Source: Amycolatopsis nalaikhensis (GTDB taxonomy: Bacteria; Actinomycetota; Actinomycetes; Mycobacteriales; Pseudonocardiaceae). Taken from it: a stretch of DNA of 64,000 nt. Numbering within the stretch: position 1 is the first letter of the stretch; every line of letters starts with the position of its first letter. The DNA lies in the NCBI RefSeq assembly GCF_030264295.1, contig NZ_CP127173.1, positions 1,557,501 through 1,621,500 on the forward strand. Reading direction: 5' to 3'. The translations under genes and the position numbers were made by a program. Below are positions 46,357 through 57,592 of the stretch, piece by piece. Under the pieces are notes generated by a model. It was given only the letters and a program-made list of their open reading frames with translations, searched no databases and was not told the DNA's origin.

Positions 46357-47211
46357 ATGACGTCGGAGACGGACCCGCGAGCGCTGGGCGCGTTCCTCAA
46401 GGCCCGCCGGGCCCAGCTGACCCCGCAGGAGTGCGGCCTGCCGGAGCCGGACTCGGCGCGCAGGGTGGCGGGGCTGCGCCGCGAGGAGGTGGCCCACCTG
46501 GCATCGATCAGCGTGGACTACTACGTCCGCCTGGAGCAGGGCCGGGTCCGGGCATCGGCACCGGTGCTGATCACGCTGGCGAAGGCGTTGCGCCTGGACG
46601 AGGACCAGCAGCGGTACCTGTACGAGCTGGCGGGAAGGGCGGACGCACTGCCCCGCCGCCGCCGTCCGCCCCAGCGGGTCCGCCCGGCGATGACCAGGCT
46701 GCTGAGCCAGCTGACCGAGACCCCGGCGTTGGTACTGGGCAAGCGCCTCGACATCCTGGCCTGGAACCCGGCGGCGAAGGCGTTGTTCACGGACTTCGCG
46801 GAAATCCCCCAGAACCGCCGCAATTACCTCAGGCTGCTGTTCACGAACCCGGCGATCCGAGAGCTGCACGTGAACTGGGCACACGACGCGAGGGACGCGG
46901 TAGCGGCATTGCGCCTGGAGGCGGCAAAGGACCAGGAGGACCCGGAACTGGCCAGGCTGGTGGGCGACCTATCGGTCCAGGACGAGGACTTCCGCGGGTG
47001 GTGGGCCGAGCACAGGGTGAACAGCGCGAGCTACGGGACGAAGCACTACAGGCACCCACTGGTGGGAGAGCTGACCCTGGACTGCGACACATGGGCGAGC
47101 CCGGACGGATCAGGCCAGCGCCTGATGGTCCTGACGGCGGAAAAGGGAACGCCGTCCCACGACGCCCTGCTGATCATGACGTCCTGGGCCACCGAGAAAC
47201 AAGGAACCTGA
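46357..47211 (+). CDS. XRE regulator with MmyB-like ligand domain
   Basis: The protein is 284 aa. The N-terminal HTH is visible in RRVAGLRREEVAHLASISVD, then YYVRLEQGR. The C-terminal half (LGKRLDILAWNPAAKALFTD, GDLSVQDEDFRGWW) is the MmyB-type domain that binds a small, often fatty, ligand. These typically repress a divergent oxidoreductase or hydrolase. Here that is the alpha/beta hydrolase. Confidence 0.9.
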   Translation: MTSETDPRALGAFLKARRAQLTPQECGLPEPDSARRVAGLRREEVAHLASISVDYYVRLEQGRVRASAPVLITLAKALRLDEDQQRYLYELAGRADALPRRRRPPQRVRPAMTRLLSQLTETPALVLGKRLDILAWNPAAKALFTDFAEIPQNRRNYLRLLFTNPAIRELHVNWAHDARDAVAALRLEAAKDQEDPELARLVGDLSVQDEDFRGWWAEHRVNSASYGTKHYRHPLVGELTLDCDTWASPDGSGQRLMVLTAEKGTPSHDALLIMTSWATEKQGT

Positions 47212-47263
47212 CCGGCCGGCGACACCCGGTGCCGCCGGCCGTGGTCGGGCTTCGAGTGGAGAC

Positions 47264-48421
47264 TCAGCCCTTGAGCAGGGCGCGGGCCATGACGACCTTC
47301 TGGATCTGGTTGGTGCCTTCGTAGATCTGCGTGATCTTGGCGTCCCGCATCATGCGCTCAACGGGGAAGTCCCGGGTGTACCCAGCCCCACCGAAGAGCT
47401 GAACGGCGTCGGTGGTGACCTCCATGGCGATATCCGAGGCGTAGGCCTTCGCCGCGGACGCCATGAACCCAGCCCGCTTGTCGCCACGCTCGGAGGCAGC
47501 GGCCGAGGCGTAGACGAGATGCCGAGCGGCCTCGATCTTGGTCCCCATGTCGGCGAGCATGAACTGAACACCCTGGAACTCGGAGATCGACTTCCCGAAC
47601 TGCTTGCGGTCCTTGACGTAGGCGACAGCAGCATCGAGGGCACCCTGCGCGATGCCCAGAGCCTGAGCGCCGATGGTCGGCCGGGTGTGGTCGAGAGTCC
47701 GCAGAGCGGTCTTCAAGCCGGTCCCGGGCTCGCCGATGATCCGGTCCTCGGGAATGGTGCAGTTCTCGAAGTAGATCTCCCGGGTGGGAGACCCCTTGAT
47801 CCCGAGCTTCTTCTCCTTCGGACCCACCGAGAACCCAGGGTCGTCCTTGTGCACGACGAAGGCCGAAATCCCGTTGGCCTTCTTCTCGGCGTCAGGGTCG
47901 GTGACGGCCATGACGGTGTACCAGGAGGACTCACCGGCATTGGTGATCCAGCACTTGGTGCCGTTGAGGACCCAGTGGTCGCCGTCGAGCCGAGCCCGGG
48001 TCCGCATCGAGGCGGTGTCGGAGCCCGCCTCCCGCTCCGAAAGGGCGTAGGAGGCGGAAGCCTCACCGGACGCGATCGAGGGCAGGACGAGCTTCTTCAC
48101 GCTCTCCGAGCCGGAGAGGATGATCGGCTGGGTGCCGAGCTTGTTCACCGCCGGGATGAGCGAAGCTGAAGCATCGACCCGGGCGACCTCTTCGATGACG
48201 ATGCAGGCGCCGACGGCGTCGGCACCCTGCCCGTCGTACTCCTCGCCGATGTGAACGGCGTTGAACCCGGACTTCACGAGCGCGTTGTAAGCCTCGATCG
48301 GGTAACGCTCGTTCTCGTCGACCTCGGCCGCGTACGGCGCGATCTCCTTCTCGGCCAGAGCCCGGACCGCGGCCCGCAGCTCCTCGTGCTCCTCGGCAAG
48401 CTGGTACAGGCCGTCGGTCAC
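47264..48421 (-). CDS. fadE25: Acyl-CoA dehydrogenase (FadE25-like)
   Basis: The protein is 385 aa. It has the two ACAD signatures (YALSEREAGSDTASMRTRA and QLFGGAGYTRDFPVERMMRD) and the catalytic Glu in the QIYEGTNQIQ loop. It is FAD-dependent and oxidises a short or branched acyl-CoA. The position before purE/purK parallels mycobacterial fadE25. The GTG at 48421 follows GAAGGTG. It diverges from an acyl-CoA ligase, which may activate its substrate. Confidence 0.92.
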   Translation of the reverse strand: MTDGLYQLAEEHEELRAAVRALAEKEIAPYAAEVDENERYPIEAYNALVKSGFNAVHIGEEYDGQGADAVGACIVIEEVARVDASASLIPAVNKLGTQPIILSGSESVKKLVLPSIASGEASASYALSEREAGSDTASMRTRARLDGDHWVLNGTKCWITNAGESSWYTVMAVTDPDAEKKANGISAFVVHKDDPGFSVGPKEKKLGIKGSPTREIYFENCTIPEDRIIGEPGTGLKTALRTLDHTRPTIGAQALGIAQGALDAAVAYVKDRKQFGKSISEFQGVQFMLADMGTKIEAARHLVYASAAASERGDKRAGFMASAAKAYASDIAMEVTTDAVQLFGGAGYTRDFPVERMMRDAKITQIYEGTNQIQKVVMARALLKG

Positions 48422-48495
48422 TTCGGGTCACCTTCTCTACGACGTCGGGAGAGTCCGGATCGATGTTAGCGCTCGTTCACCGACCGGCTGCGTCC

Positions 48496-48525
48496 TTGTG
48501 TCGTGGACCGCAGAATTCGTAAGGT
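48496..48525 (+). promoter_or_regulatory. Promoter of the acyl-CoA ligase gene
   Basis: TTGTGT (48496-48501) and TAAGGT (48520-48525) are 18 bases apart. TAAGGT ends six bases before the ATG at 48532, so the mRNA would be leaderless. Confidence 0.5.
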
Positions 48526-48531
48526 CGAGTG

Positions 48532-50189
<1,658 letters not shown>

Positions 50190-50193
<4 letters not shown>

Positions 50194-51056
50194 CTGGGCT
50201 TGAACCGGCAAGTCGCGGGTTGGACCCGGCAGTCGTGCCGCTTCGGACCGATGTCGGGCTCGCCCGAGTGCAGGTTGTACTCGACGTAGTGGCGGCCCCA
50301 CGCCGTCGTGGCGAAGGCGGGCTGCCCGGGCGGCGGCACCACCAGCGCGCGACGGCTGCCGCGATAGCTGTACTCGATGCGGACGCGCCAGCGGCAGAAG
50401 CACTTCTCCGTGTGCGCCCGGATCACCAGGTGCTCGGTTTTGCCCTGCTCGACGAACCGGACCTTGCCGTCGGTCAGGTACGGCCGCGTCGGCCCGCCGG
50501 GATCCTCGCCGGGGACCAGGGCCGGGATTTCCGAGCCCGCCCCGGAGTCGAGCCGGAACTCGATGAGGGCTGCTTCGCCGGTGCCCTGCGGATCCGCGAT
50601 GAAGGCCGTTCCCGCCAGGGGATCCTTCCGCTCCTCGACGACCGCGGTGATCTTCTCGATGTCGATCCGGCCGGACCGGTGGCTCTCCAGCGTCACCTGG
50701 TGCCCGGACGTGCCCAGCTGGGCGAGGGTGTGCTTCCCCATCTCGGCCAGCACGTCGCCCGACACCGGACCGGTCAGCACGGCATCGGTCGCCCAGTACT
50801 CCCCCGCGACGAGACCCGGGTAGCTCTCGCCGCGCGCGGTCAGGACCTCGTCGGAGAAGACGTCCTTCGCCCGGTCGACGGTCAGCGGAGCGACCCCGGG
50901 GATCGCGACGGCGAGCACCAGCGGGGTCGCGGTGGCGACCAGCGTCTTCGGGACCTTGCCGAGCTTGTTCCACCACGCCGGTCCCCGCTTCGGCCGCTTC
51001 GCCGGACGCAGGGTCGTCGTGCGGCCCGCGACCACCGGCTTCCGCTTGCGGTTCAC
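50190..51056 (-). CDS. Membrane-anchored protein of unknown function
   Basis: The protein is 288 aa. A basic cytosolic start (NRKRKPVVAGRTTTLRPAKR) precedes one helix (TLVATATPLVLAVAIPGVAP). A large extracytoplasmic domain contains several Cys (EKCFCRWRVRIEY and a C-terminal HDCRVQPATCRFKPS). I recognise no family. The GTG at 51056 overlaps the upstream gene's stop by four bases, so it should work with that membrane protein. Confidence 0.75.
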
Positions 51057-52061
51057 GCCTCCGCGCCTTCCCGCGCCTCTTCGGACTCCGGCTCGTCGTC
51101 CGGTTCGGCGGCCGGCTCGGGCTCGGGGGTCAGGCGCGGACCGGTGACCACGGCCAGCAGCGGCACGGCGACCAGCGACGCCCAGTAGCCGAGGCCCAGC
51201 TCGAGCCCGTCGCGCTGGGCGCTGATCCGGTCCGCGGCCCCGCTCGGGTCCCACAGCAGCCACGCGTTGATCAGCAGCACGCCGTAGAGACCGCCGCACA
51301 CGTACAGCGCGGCCAGGCGCAGGGCGTTGCGCCGCCAGCCCGTCGTCAGCGCGGTACCCACGAGCATTACGAGGACCGCGACCAAGCCGACGCGGTAGAT
51401 CCCCGGCCAACCGGTGACGACCGCCGGGAAGCTCGCCTTCGGCGTTGTCGACCTCGAACCAGGCCAGCGACTGGGAGAGCACGACGACCGGCACGGCGAG
51501 CACCAGCGCCGTCACCCGCACGACCGGCGTCCGCCGCGGCGGTGCGTCCGGCGTCGCCGCGATCCGGACGCGCGACGCCGCCGGGACACCGGCGATGGCG
51601 ACGCCGAGCCCGAGGAGCAGCATCCCGGCCGTGTAGAACACCAGCCCCTGCGCCGGGGTTACCAGGAAATCCGGGCCCGCCCGCTCCGAGTCGAAGCCGA
51701 ACGACGGCAGGGAGGCGCGGATGTCGGCCGCGTTGGCGCGCAGCGCGACGAACAGGGCGGCCAGCGCGGGCAGCGGGGCGCACACGACGATCGCGAGCCG
51801 CCACAACCCGATCTCCCGGCGCCCGGCCGCGAACGCCGCGACCGCGCCCACCGCGGCGACCACGAGCAGCACCGCGAACGTCGGGCCCTGCCGCTCGATG
51901 CTCGTCACGGTGAGGTCGAACGGCGCGCCCTGCGGATCGGTCCGGACCACGACCCACGGGAACGTCAACGCGACGACGGCCAGCCCCACCCCGACGCCCG
52001 CCAGGACGACCCCGGCGAGCCAGGGCACCGAGACACCGTCGTCCGACCGCGAATCCACCAT
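51053..52061 (-). pseudogene. Polytopic membrane protein with apparent frameshift
   Basis: From the ATG at 52061 the frame encodes several membrane helices (WLAGVVLAGVGVGLAVVALT, FAVLLVVAAVGAVAAFAAG) to AWFEVDNA. One extra base at about 51440 then shifts it. The other frame gives KASFPAVVTGWPGIYRVGLV and continues through more helices (LAALYVCGGLYGVLLINAWL) to the stop at 51053, with an acidic tail. The family is unknown. Whether the shift is real needs checking. It is translationally coupled to the next gene. Confidence 0.7.
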
Positions 52062-52161
52062 CACTCGCCCCTCGAGAACTCCGTCGATCGGAGTCAGGAC
52101 CTTAGCGGGTTCGCCCGGGCGCTGGAGCGGATTCCGCACACGGCTCCACCGAATGGCTCGC

Positions 52162-52659
52162 TTAGTGGCCGGTCTTCTCGCGCAGGGCCGCGTCCTTGTC
52201 CAGGACCAGCTTCTCCAGGTCCTGCTGGAACTTCGCCATCTTCGTCCGCAGGCCCTCGTCCGACGCCGCCAGGATGCGGACCGCCAGCAGGCCCGCGTTG
52301 CGCGCGCCGCCCACCGAGACCGTCGCCACCGGGACGCCCGCCGGCATCTGGACGATCGACAGCAGCGAATCCATGCCGTCCAGGTACTTCAGCGGCACCG
52401 GGACACCGATCACCGGCAGCACCGTCGCCGACGCCACCATGCCCGGGAGGTGGGCCGCGCCGCCCGCGCCCGCGATGATCACCTTCAGGCCGCGGGCCGC
52501 CGCCGACGTCGCGTAGTCCAGCATGCGCTGCGGCGTCCGGTGCGCCGAATACACGCCGACCTCGTACTCGACGCCGAACTCGTCCAGCGCCGCGCCGGCC
52601 GCCTCCAGCGTCGGCCAGTCCGAGTCGCTGCCCATGATCACGCCCACCTGCGGCGCCAT
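52162..52659 (-). CDS. purE: N5-carboxyaminoimidazole ribonucleotide mutase
   Basis: The protein is 165 aa. [16 protein letters not shown] (substrate loop), [10 protein letters not shown] and [14 protein letters not shown] are the class I PurE motifs. It converts N5-CAIR to CAIR in purine synthesis. The ATG at 52659 follows the purK stop by 14 bases. Confidence 0.95.
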   Translation of the reverse strand: MAPQVGVIMGSDSDWPTLEAAGAALDEFGVEYEVGVYSAHRTPQRMLDYATSAAARGLKVIIAGAGGAAHLPGMVASATVLPVIGVPVPLKYLDGMDSLLSIVQMPAGVPVATVSVGGARNAGLLAVRILAASDEGLRTKMAKFQQDLEKLVLDKDAALREKTGH

Positions 52660-52673
52660 ACCCGTCACTCCCG

Positions 52674-53858
52674 TCAGTGGATCTCGTAGCCGTCGAGCCA
52701 GACGGCGTGGGACAGCCAGTGCGCCGACAGCAGCGCGCGGTCGCGCAGGTCGTCCATGCGCTCGCCGGTGAAGTTGACGTGCCCGAGCTTGCGCCCCGGC
52801 CGCTCCTGTTTGCCGTACAGGTGCACCCGGGCCTCCGGGTACCGCGCGAACAGGTGGTGCAGCCGCTCGTCCGGGCCCATCTCGGGCAGCTCCGGCGCGC
52901 CCAGCACGTTCGCCATCACGCACGCCGGCGCGATCAGGTCCGTCCGGCCCAGCGGGTAGTCGAGCACCGCGCGCAGGTGCTGCTCGAACTGCGACGTGCG
53001 CGCGCCGTCCATGGTCCAGTGCCCGGAGTTGTGCGGGCGCATCGCCAGCTCGTTCACCAGCAGCCCGGTGTCCGTCTCGAACAGCTCCACGGCCAGCAGG
53101 CCGGTGACGTCCAGCGTCGACGCGATCCGCAGCGCCAGGTCCTGGGCCTCGTGCACGCGTTCCGGGGCCAGCCCCGGCGCCGGGGCCAGCACCTCGGTGT
53201 TGATGCCGCCCTGCTGCACCGTCTCCACCACGGGGTACGCCGCGCCCTGGCCGAAGGGCGAGCGGGCGACGAGCGCGGACAGCTCCCGCCTCATCGTCAC
53301 CTTCTCCTCGACCAGCAGGGCCGTGCCCGCTTCGAGCAGCTCCGGCACGGTCTCGCGGGCGTGCTGGGCGGTGTCCAGCATCCAGACGCCGCGGCCGTCG
53401 TACCCGCCGGTCGACGCCTTGAGCACCACCGGCCAGCCGTGCTCGCCGCCGAACGCCAGCACGTCGTCCACAGAGGACACCTCGGCGAAGGCGGGGCCCG
53501 GCACGCCGAGGCCGGCCATCATCTCGCGCATCACGAGCTTGTTCTGCGCGAAGCCGAGCGCGGTCGCCGCCGGCCGGATGACGAAGCCCTCCATCGACAA
53601 CGTCAGCAGGTGCTCGCCCGGCACGTGCTCGTGGTCGAACGTGAGCACGTCGACCGAGGCCGCGAACTTCCGCAGCGCCTCGAGATCGGTGTGGTGGCCG
53701 AGGGTGACGTCGCCCGCGACGAGCCCCGCCGCTTCGTTCTCGCTCGCCGCGAGCACGCGCAGGGACTGGCCGAGGGAGATCGCCGCCTGGTGGGTCATCC
53801 GGGCCAGCTGCCCGCCGCCCACCATGCCCACGATGGGCAGACCGGTGTTTTTGTCCAT
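52674..53858 (-). CDS. purK: N5-carboxyaminoimidazole ribonucleotide synthase
   Basis: An ATP-grasp enzyme of 394 aa. [31 protein letters not shown] and [17 protein letters not shown] are characteristic. It carboxylates AIR with ATP and bicarbonate to N5-CAIR, the substrate of PurE. The ATG at 53858 gives [16 protein letters not shown]. Two GT87 genes lie directly upstream on the same strand, 13 bases away, and may share the transcript. Confidence 0.95.
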   Translation of the reverse strand: MDKNTGLPIVGMVGGGQLARMTHQAAISLGQSLRVLAASENEAAGLVAGDVTLGHHTDLEALRKFAASVDVLTFDHEHVPGEHLLTLSMEGFVIRPAATALGFAQNKLVMREMMAGLGVPGPAFAEVSSVDDVLAFGGEHGWPVVLKASTGGYDGRGVWMLDTAQHARETVPELLEAGTALLVEEKVTMRRELSALVARSPFGQGAAYPVVETVQQGGINTEVLAPAPGLAPERVHEAQDLALRIASTLDVTGLLAVELFETDTGLLVNELAMRPHNSGHWTMDGARTSQFEQHLRAVLDYPLGRTDLIAPACVMANVLGAPELPEMGPDERLHHLFARYPEARVHLYGKQERPGRKLGHVNFTGERMDDLRDRALLSAHWLSHAVWLDGYEIH

Positions 53859-53871
53859 AGCGCCGATCAGC

Positions 53872-55080
53872 CTAAACTGTGACGACCTGCGGTGACCGCC
53901 GGACCAGACGTAGCTCACGCGCCGCGAGCCCGAGGATCCCGGCCGCCGCCGCCAGCACGTAGCCGTTGCCGAGCACCGACCAGCCCAGGCCCCAGCCGAA
54001 CTCCACGTCGCCGCCGTTGGGCACCAGCATCACGATCTGCGAGGCGAACAGCACCGCGACCGCCGCCGCGGCCCACCACCGCGCCTTCACCACCAGCAGC
54101 GTGAGCAACGGCACGCACCAGACCCAGTGGTGCGACCACGACACCGGCGACAGCAGCAGCCCGTAGAACGCCGTCACCAGCAACGCCGCCGCGTCCTCAC
54201 CACGCCGGTGCAGCCGCACCACCAGCCACACCGCGGGCACGGCCAGCACCGCCGCCACCCCGACCGCCACCGCCAGCGACCAGGGCGCCAGCGCCGAAGC
54301 CCGGTTGACCAGCCCGTTGAGCGACTGGTTGAAGATCCAGTGCACCGACCCGACCCGGCTCGGGTCGGTCGCCGAATCCCGCCAGAACCGCGCCGCGTCG
54401 ACCGGGATGACCGCGAACATCACCGCTTCGAGCGCCACGAACGTGCCCAGGGCCCGCAGCCCGTCCTTCCACCGGCCGGTGAAGAACAGGTGCGGCACGA
54501 AGATCAGCGGGGTCAGCTTGATCGCCGCCGCCACGCCGATCAGCACGCCCGCCCAGCGCGATCCCCGCGCCGAGAGCACCAGGACGTCCAGCACCACGAA
54601 CGCCATCAGTATCAAGTTGATCTGGCCCAGGAACAGCGTCTTCCACACCGGTTCCAGCGCCAGCGCGATGGCCGTTCCCGCCGGCAGCGCCCACCAGCTT
54701 CTTCCCAGAAGCGGTGCGCGCCCCGGCGACGACGAAACCACCGTGATCACGACCATAAGACCGACCACCGACAAAACCGCGATCACGCCCCAGACCAGGC
54801 CCGATGGCACGAGGGCGAGCGGCAGGAACAGCGGCGCGGCGGCCGGGGTGTAGGTGAACGGCAGCCGCACCCAGTCCGGCAACGCGGTCAGCACGTCCCG
54901 CGTGTAGAGCGGGTCGCCGTGCACGAGCGTCAGCGCACCTGCGCGGTACACCGCGCTGTCCGCGCCCAGGTGCCACCCGGCCAGCCAGACGACGACGCCG
55001 AACCCGAGGACGAGCAGCGCGAGAACGCCGGCGAGCACCCGTCCGGTGCGCGCCTCAGACGCCGGACGCGACGTCGACAT
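53872..55080 (-). CDS. GT87 polyprenyl-phosphate-mannose-type glycosyltransferase
   Basis: The protein is 402 aa with about ten membrane helices. GT87/DUF2029 signs are GADSAVYRAGALTL with its early acidic residue, LEPVWKTLFLGQINLILM, AAAIKLTPLIFV and SWSHHWVWCVPLL. These integral transferases use polyprenyl-phosphate-mannose to build lipomannan or related glycans outside the membrane. It is a close paralogue of the next gene upstream and overlaps it by 26 bases. Confidence 0.88.
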   Translation of the reverse strand: MSTSRPASEARTGRVLAGVLALLVLGFGVVVWLAGWHLGADSAVYRAGALTLVHGDPLYTRDVLTALPDWVRLPFTYTPAAAPLFLPLALVPSGLVWGVIAVLSVVGLMVVITVVSSSPGRAPLLGRSWWALPAGTAIALALEPVWKTLFLGQINLILMAFVVLDVLVLSARGSRWAGVLIGVAAAIKLTPLIFVPHLFFTGRWKDGLRALGTFVALEAVMFAVIPVDAARFWRDSATDPSRVGSVHWIFNQSLNGLVNRASALAPWSLAVAVGVAAVLAVPAVWLVVRLHRRGEDAAALLVTAFYGLLLSPVSWSHHWVWCVPLLTLLVVKARWWAAAAVAVLFASQIVMLVPNGGDVEFGWGLGWSVLGNGYVLAAAAGILGLAARELRLVRRSPQVVTV

Positions 55081-56407
55081 GCTCGTCCGCGACGGCCTTC
55101 TTCCTGGCACGCTTCTGCAGGCCCCAGCGCAGGATCAGCGCCGCGGCCAGCACCACCGGCATCAGGATGTAGGCGTCCCCCACGATGTTCTGCCACACCT
55201 TCCAGTGCAGCTCGACGTTGCGGCCGTTCGGCAGGATCAGCAGCACGCAGCTGACGAACACGAACGCGACCAGCCCGGTCCCGACCCAGCGCTTCCACGC
55301 CGTCTTCGGGGTGGTCTTCGGCAGCCGCGAGACCAGCAGCACGATCAGCGGGATCACCCACACCCAGTGGTGGGTCCACGAGATCGGCGAGATCAGCAGC
55401 GTCCAGAACGCCGTGACGAGCAGCGCGGCCAGCGCCTGTCCCTTGCGGTGGAAGCGCATCAGCAGCCACAGCGCCGGGACGGCGAGCAGGAACCCGATGC
55501 CCATCGCCGCCTTCGACGCCCACGGCGCGAGGTCGGTGGCCCGGTTCATCAGCGCGTTGAGCGATTGGTTGCCCGCCCAGTGCACCGGCCCGATGCGGCC
55601 GGTGTCCGGCAGCGTAACGGTCCAGTACTTGGCCGCGTCGTGCGCGTTGATCAGGAACATCAGGCCCTGGAGCAGCACGAACGTCGCGAAGCCGCGGATG
55701 GCGTCCATCCGGCGGCCGGTGACGAACAGGTGCCCGAGGAACACCAGCGGCGTGAGCTTGATCGCCGCCGCGACGCCGACCAGCACGCCGCCCCAGCGGC
55801 TCCCGCGGGCGCCGATGACCAGCATGTCCAGCAGGATCATGGCCATCAGGATCAGGTTGATCTGGCCGAGGAAGATCGTCCGCCACACCGGCTCGAGGGC
55901 CAGGAAGACCAGGAAGAACACGATGGTCGAGCGGGCGGGCGAGGCCCACCAGCGCGGCCCGTCCGCGGCCGGGCGCGGCAGCGCGCCGATCGCGATCCGG
56001 ATCGACAGCGCCATCGCCCCCAGCGAGACGGCCGTGATCAGGCCCCAGGAGATCTGCGTCGGGAACGCCGCGAGCGGGATGAAGATCAACGCCGCCGTCG
56101 GCGGGTAGGTGAACGGCAGCAGCGCCCACCACGGCTCGGTGGCCAGGGTGTTGGCGTCGTAGAGCGAGTCGCCGTGCAGCAGCGTCAGCGCGCCGGCCCG
56201 GTACACCGCGCTGTCGACGCCGAGGACCCAGTCGTGCTGCCAGCCGTAGATGCCGTACCCGATCGCGACCAGCGGGATCACCGACAGGATCAGGATCGAC
56301 CGCGGGCGGACGGACAGGCGGGCGAGTGACTTCCGCAGGGCCAGGCGGTGCTGCTGGGATCTGGCCGCGACTTCGCCGTCGACGTCGGTGGTTACGGTCC
56401 GGGTCAC
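55055..56407 (-). CDS. GT87 polyprenyl-phosphate-mannose-type glycosyltransferase
   Basis: The protein is 450 aa and shares VDSAVYRAGALTLLHGDSLY, LEPVWRTIFLGQINLILMAM, AAAIKLTPLVFL and SWTHHWVWVIPL with its downstream neighbour, so the pair arose by tandem duplication. A longer cytosolic N-terminus and a basic C-terminal tail (KRARKKAVADEHVDVASGV) differ. It is the first gene of the GT87-GT87-purK-purE run. Confidence 0.88.
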   Translation of the reverse strand: MTRTVTTDVDGEVAARSQQHRLALRKSLARLSVRPRSILILSVIPLVAIGYGIYGWQHDWVLGVDSAVYRAGALTLLHGDSLYDANTLATEPWWALLPFTYPPTAALIFIPLAAFPTQISWGLITAVSLGAMALSIRIAIGALPRPAADGPRWWASPARSTIVFFLVFLALEPVWRTIFLGQINLILMAMILLDMLVIGARGSRWGGVLVGVAAAIKLTPLVFLGHLFVTGRRMDAIRGFATFVLLQGLMFLINAHDAAKYWTVTLPDTGRIGPVHWAGNQSLNALMNRATDLAPWASKAAMGIGFLLAVPALWLLMRFHRKGQALAALLVTAFWTLLISPISWTHHWVWVIPLIVLLVSRLPKTTPKTAWKRWVGTGLVAFVFVSCVLLILPNGRNVELHWKVWQNIVGDAYILMPVVLAAALILRWGLQKRARKKAVADEHVDVASGV

Positions 56408-56478
56408 CTCACCAGGAAATCATGACCGGCCGTGCCCCGGTCGGAAGGGTCCGCGCGAAACCGGACTTTTCGCGCGTT

Positions 56479-57327
56479 CTACGCCCGGGCGAGGTGGGAC
56501 AGCAGGTCGCACGCCAGTTCGTGGGTCGCGGGCAGCCGGACCGCGGAGACGCGCGGGCGGCCGGCGTCCGCGAGCTGGGCGTCCACCGACAGCCGCTCGT
56601 GCAACGCCCTTCGCAGCGCGACACCGTGCGAAGCTACCCGGTCGTCCTTCGGGACCAGCGCCGCGACGACCGACGGCCCGAGCGAAGCGACGCTCTGCCC
56701 GCTGTCGAAGACCGCCCGCAGCGCGTCCGCGACCAGGATCATCCCGGTCAGCCGCGGGAACCCGGCGACGGCGGTCAGGTCGAGCGAGACGACCAGCAGC
56801 ACGTAGTCCTCGGCGGCGGGCCGCTCGCGCGCGGCGGCGGCCCGGTAGACCTCGACGAGCCGGGTGCGCAGGTAGGCGGCCGACGGCAGGCCGGTCAGCG
56901 GGTCGGTGACCTCGGTGTGCACGAGCTGGTCGGTGGCGACGTCGGCCCAGGCCAGCGCGGTCGCCCGGAGCAGCCGCGCCGGGGTGGCGTCGACGTCGGG
57001 CGAGACGAACCCGTCGCCGCCGTGGTCGACGACCGCGTGCAGCGCGGCCAGGTCGGCGAGGGTTTCGGCGAGCCCCGCGCCCGCCGCCGCCCGCGCCCTG
57101 GCCAGCCCGGCCAGCGCGGTCTCGGCGGCTTCGACGCGGCCCTTGGCCATCACCGCCGCGCAGACGGCGTCGACCTCGGGCAGGGCCCAGTCGCTGGGGA
57201 ACCGCCAGCCGGCGGCCAGGCTGGCCGTGCGCCAGCGGGCCCGCAACGCGCGCAGGGCGCCGTCGCGCTCGGCGGTGGTCGGGACGTCACCGGAGCCGGA
57301 GCGCATACCGGTAGCCGGAACATCCAC
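56479..57327 (-). CDS. GGDEF-like protein lacking the active-site motif
   Basis: The protein is about 282 aa. Helical N-terminal half, then DPLTGLPSAAYLRTRLVEVY, which is the usual start of a GGDEF domain. The later GGDEF signature is not present (the region reads LGPSVVAALVPKDD), so it should not make c-di-GMP but might bind nucleotide or act in protein contacts. The GTG at 57327 is chosen for an upstream GGAG; the ATG at 57306 is also possible. Confidence 0.65.
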   Translation of the reverse strand: MDVPATGMRSGSGDVPTTAERDGALRALRARWRTASLAAGWRFPSDWALPEVDAVCAAVMAKGRVEAAETALAGLARARAAAGAGLAETLADLAALHAVVDHGGDGFVSPDVDATPARLLRATALAWADVATDQLVHTEVTDPLTGLPSAAYLRTRLVEVYRAAAARERPAAEDYVLLVVSLDLTAVAGFPRLTGMILVADALRAVFDSGQSVASLGPSVVAALVPKDDRVASHGVALRRALHERLSVDAQLADAGRPRVSAVRLPATHELACDLLSHLARA

Positions 57328-57592
57328 AGGCCACCCGCTCCTTCCGATCCGTGTCGATCTTGCTCGGTGCTTCACGGTGAGGACGTGCCCCGGCGGACGC
57401 CGTGACGCGTACTGGCCAGTTTTGTTCCAGACCTTTTTCCCGGCGCCACCCGGGGGTGGGTGATTTCACTCCGCCGTCGGAGTCAACACCCGGACCACGA
57501 CGTGACGGCCACGGGTGGGTCAGTCACACTTGTCTCGCGTCCCGGACCCGCCTGTAATGGCAGGTCCTGGCCCTAACCGACCGAGGAGTGCC
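57328..57592. promoter_or_regulatory. Promoter region of the sigma-factor gene
   Basis: This 265-base gap is the largest in the window. It contains two inverted repeats: ACTCCG-CCGT-CGGAGT (57468-57483) and CCTG-TAATGG-CAGG (57551-57564). GAGGAG at 57583-57588 serves the GTG at 57593. No gene is seen in it. Confidence 0.4.
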
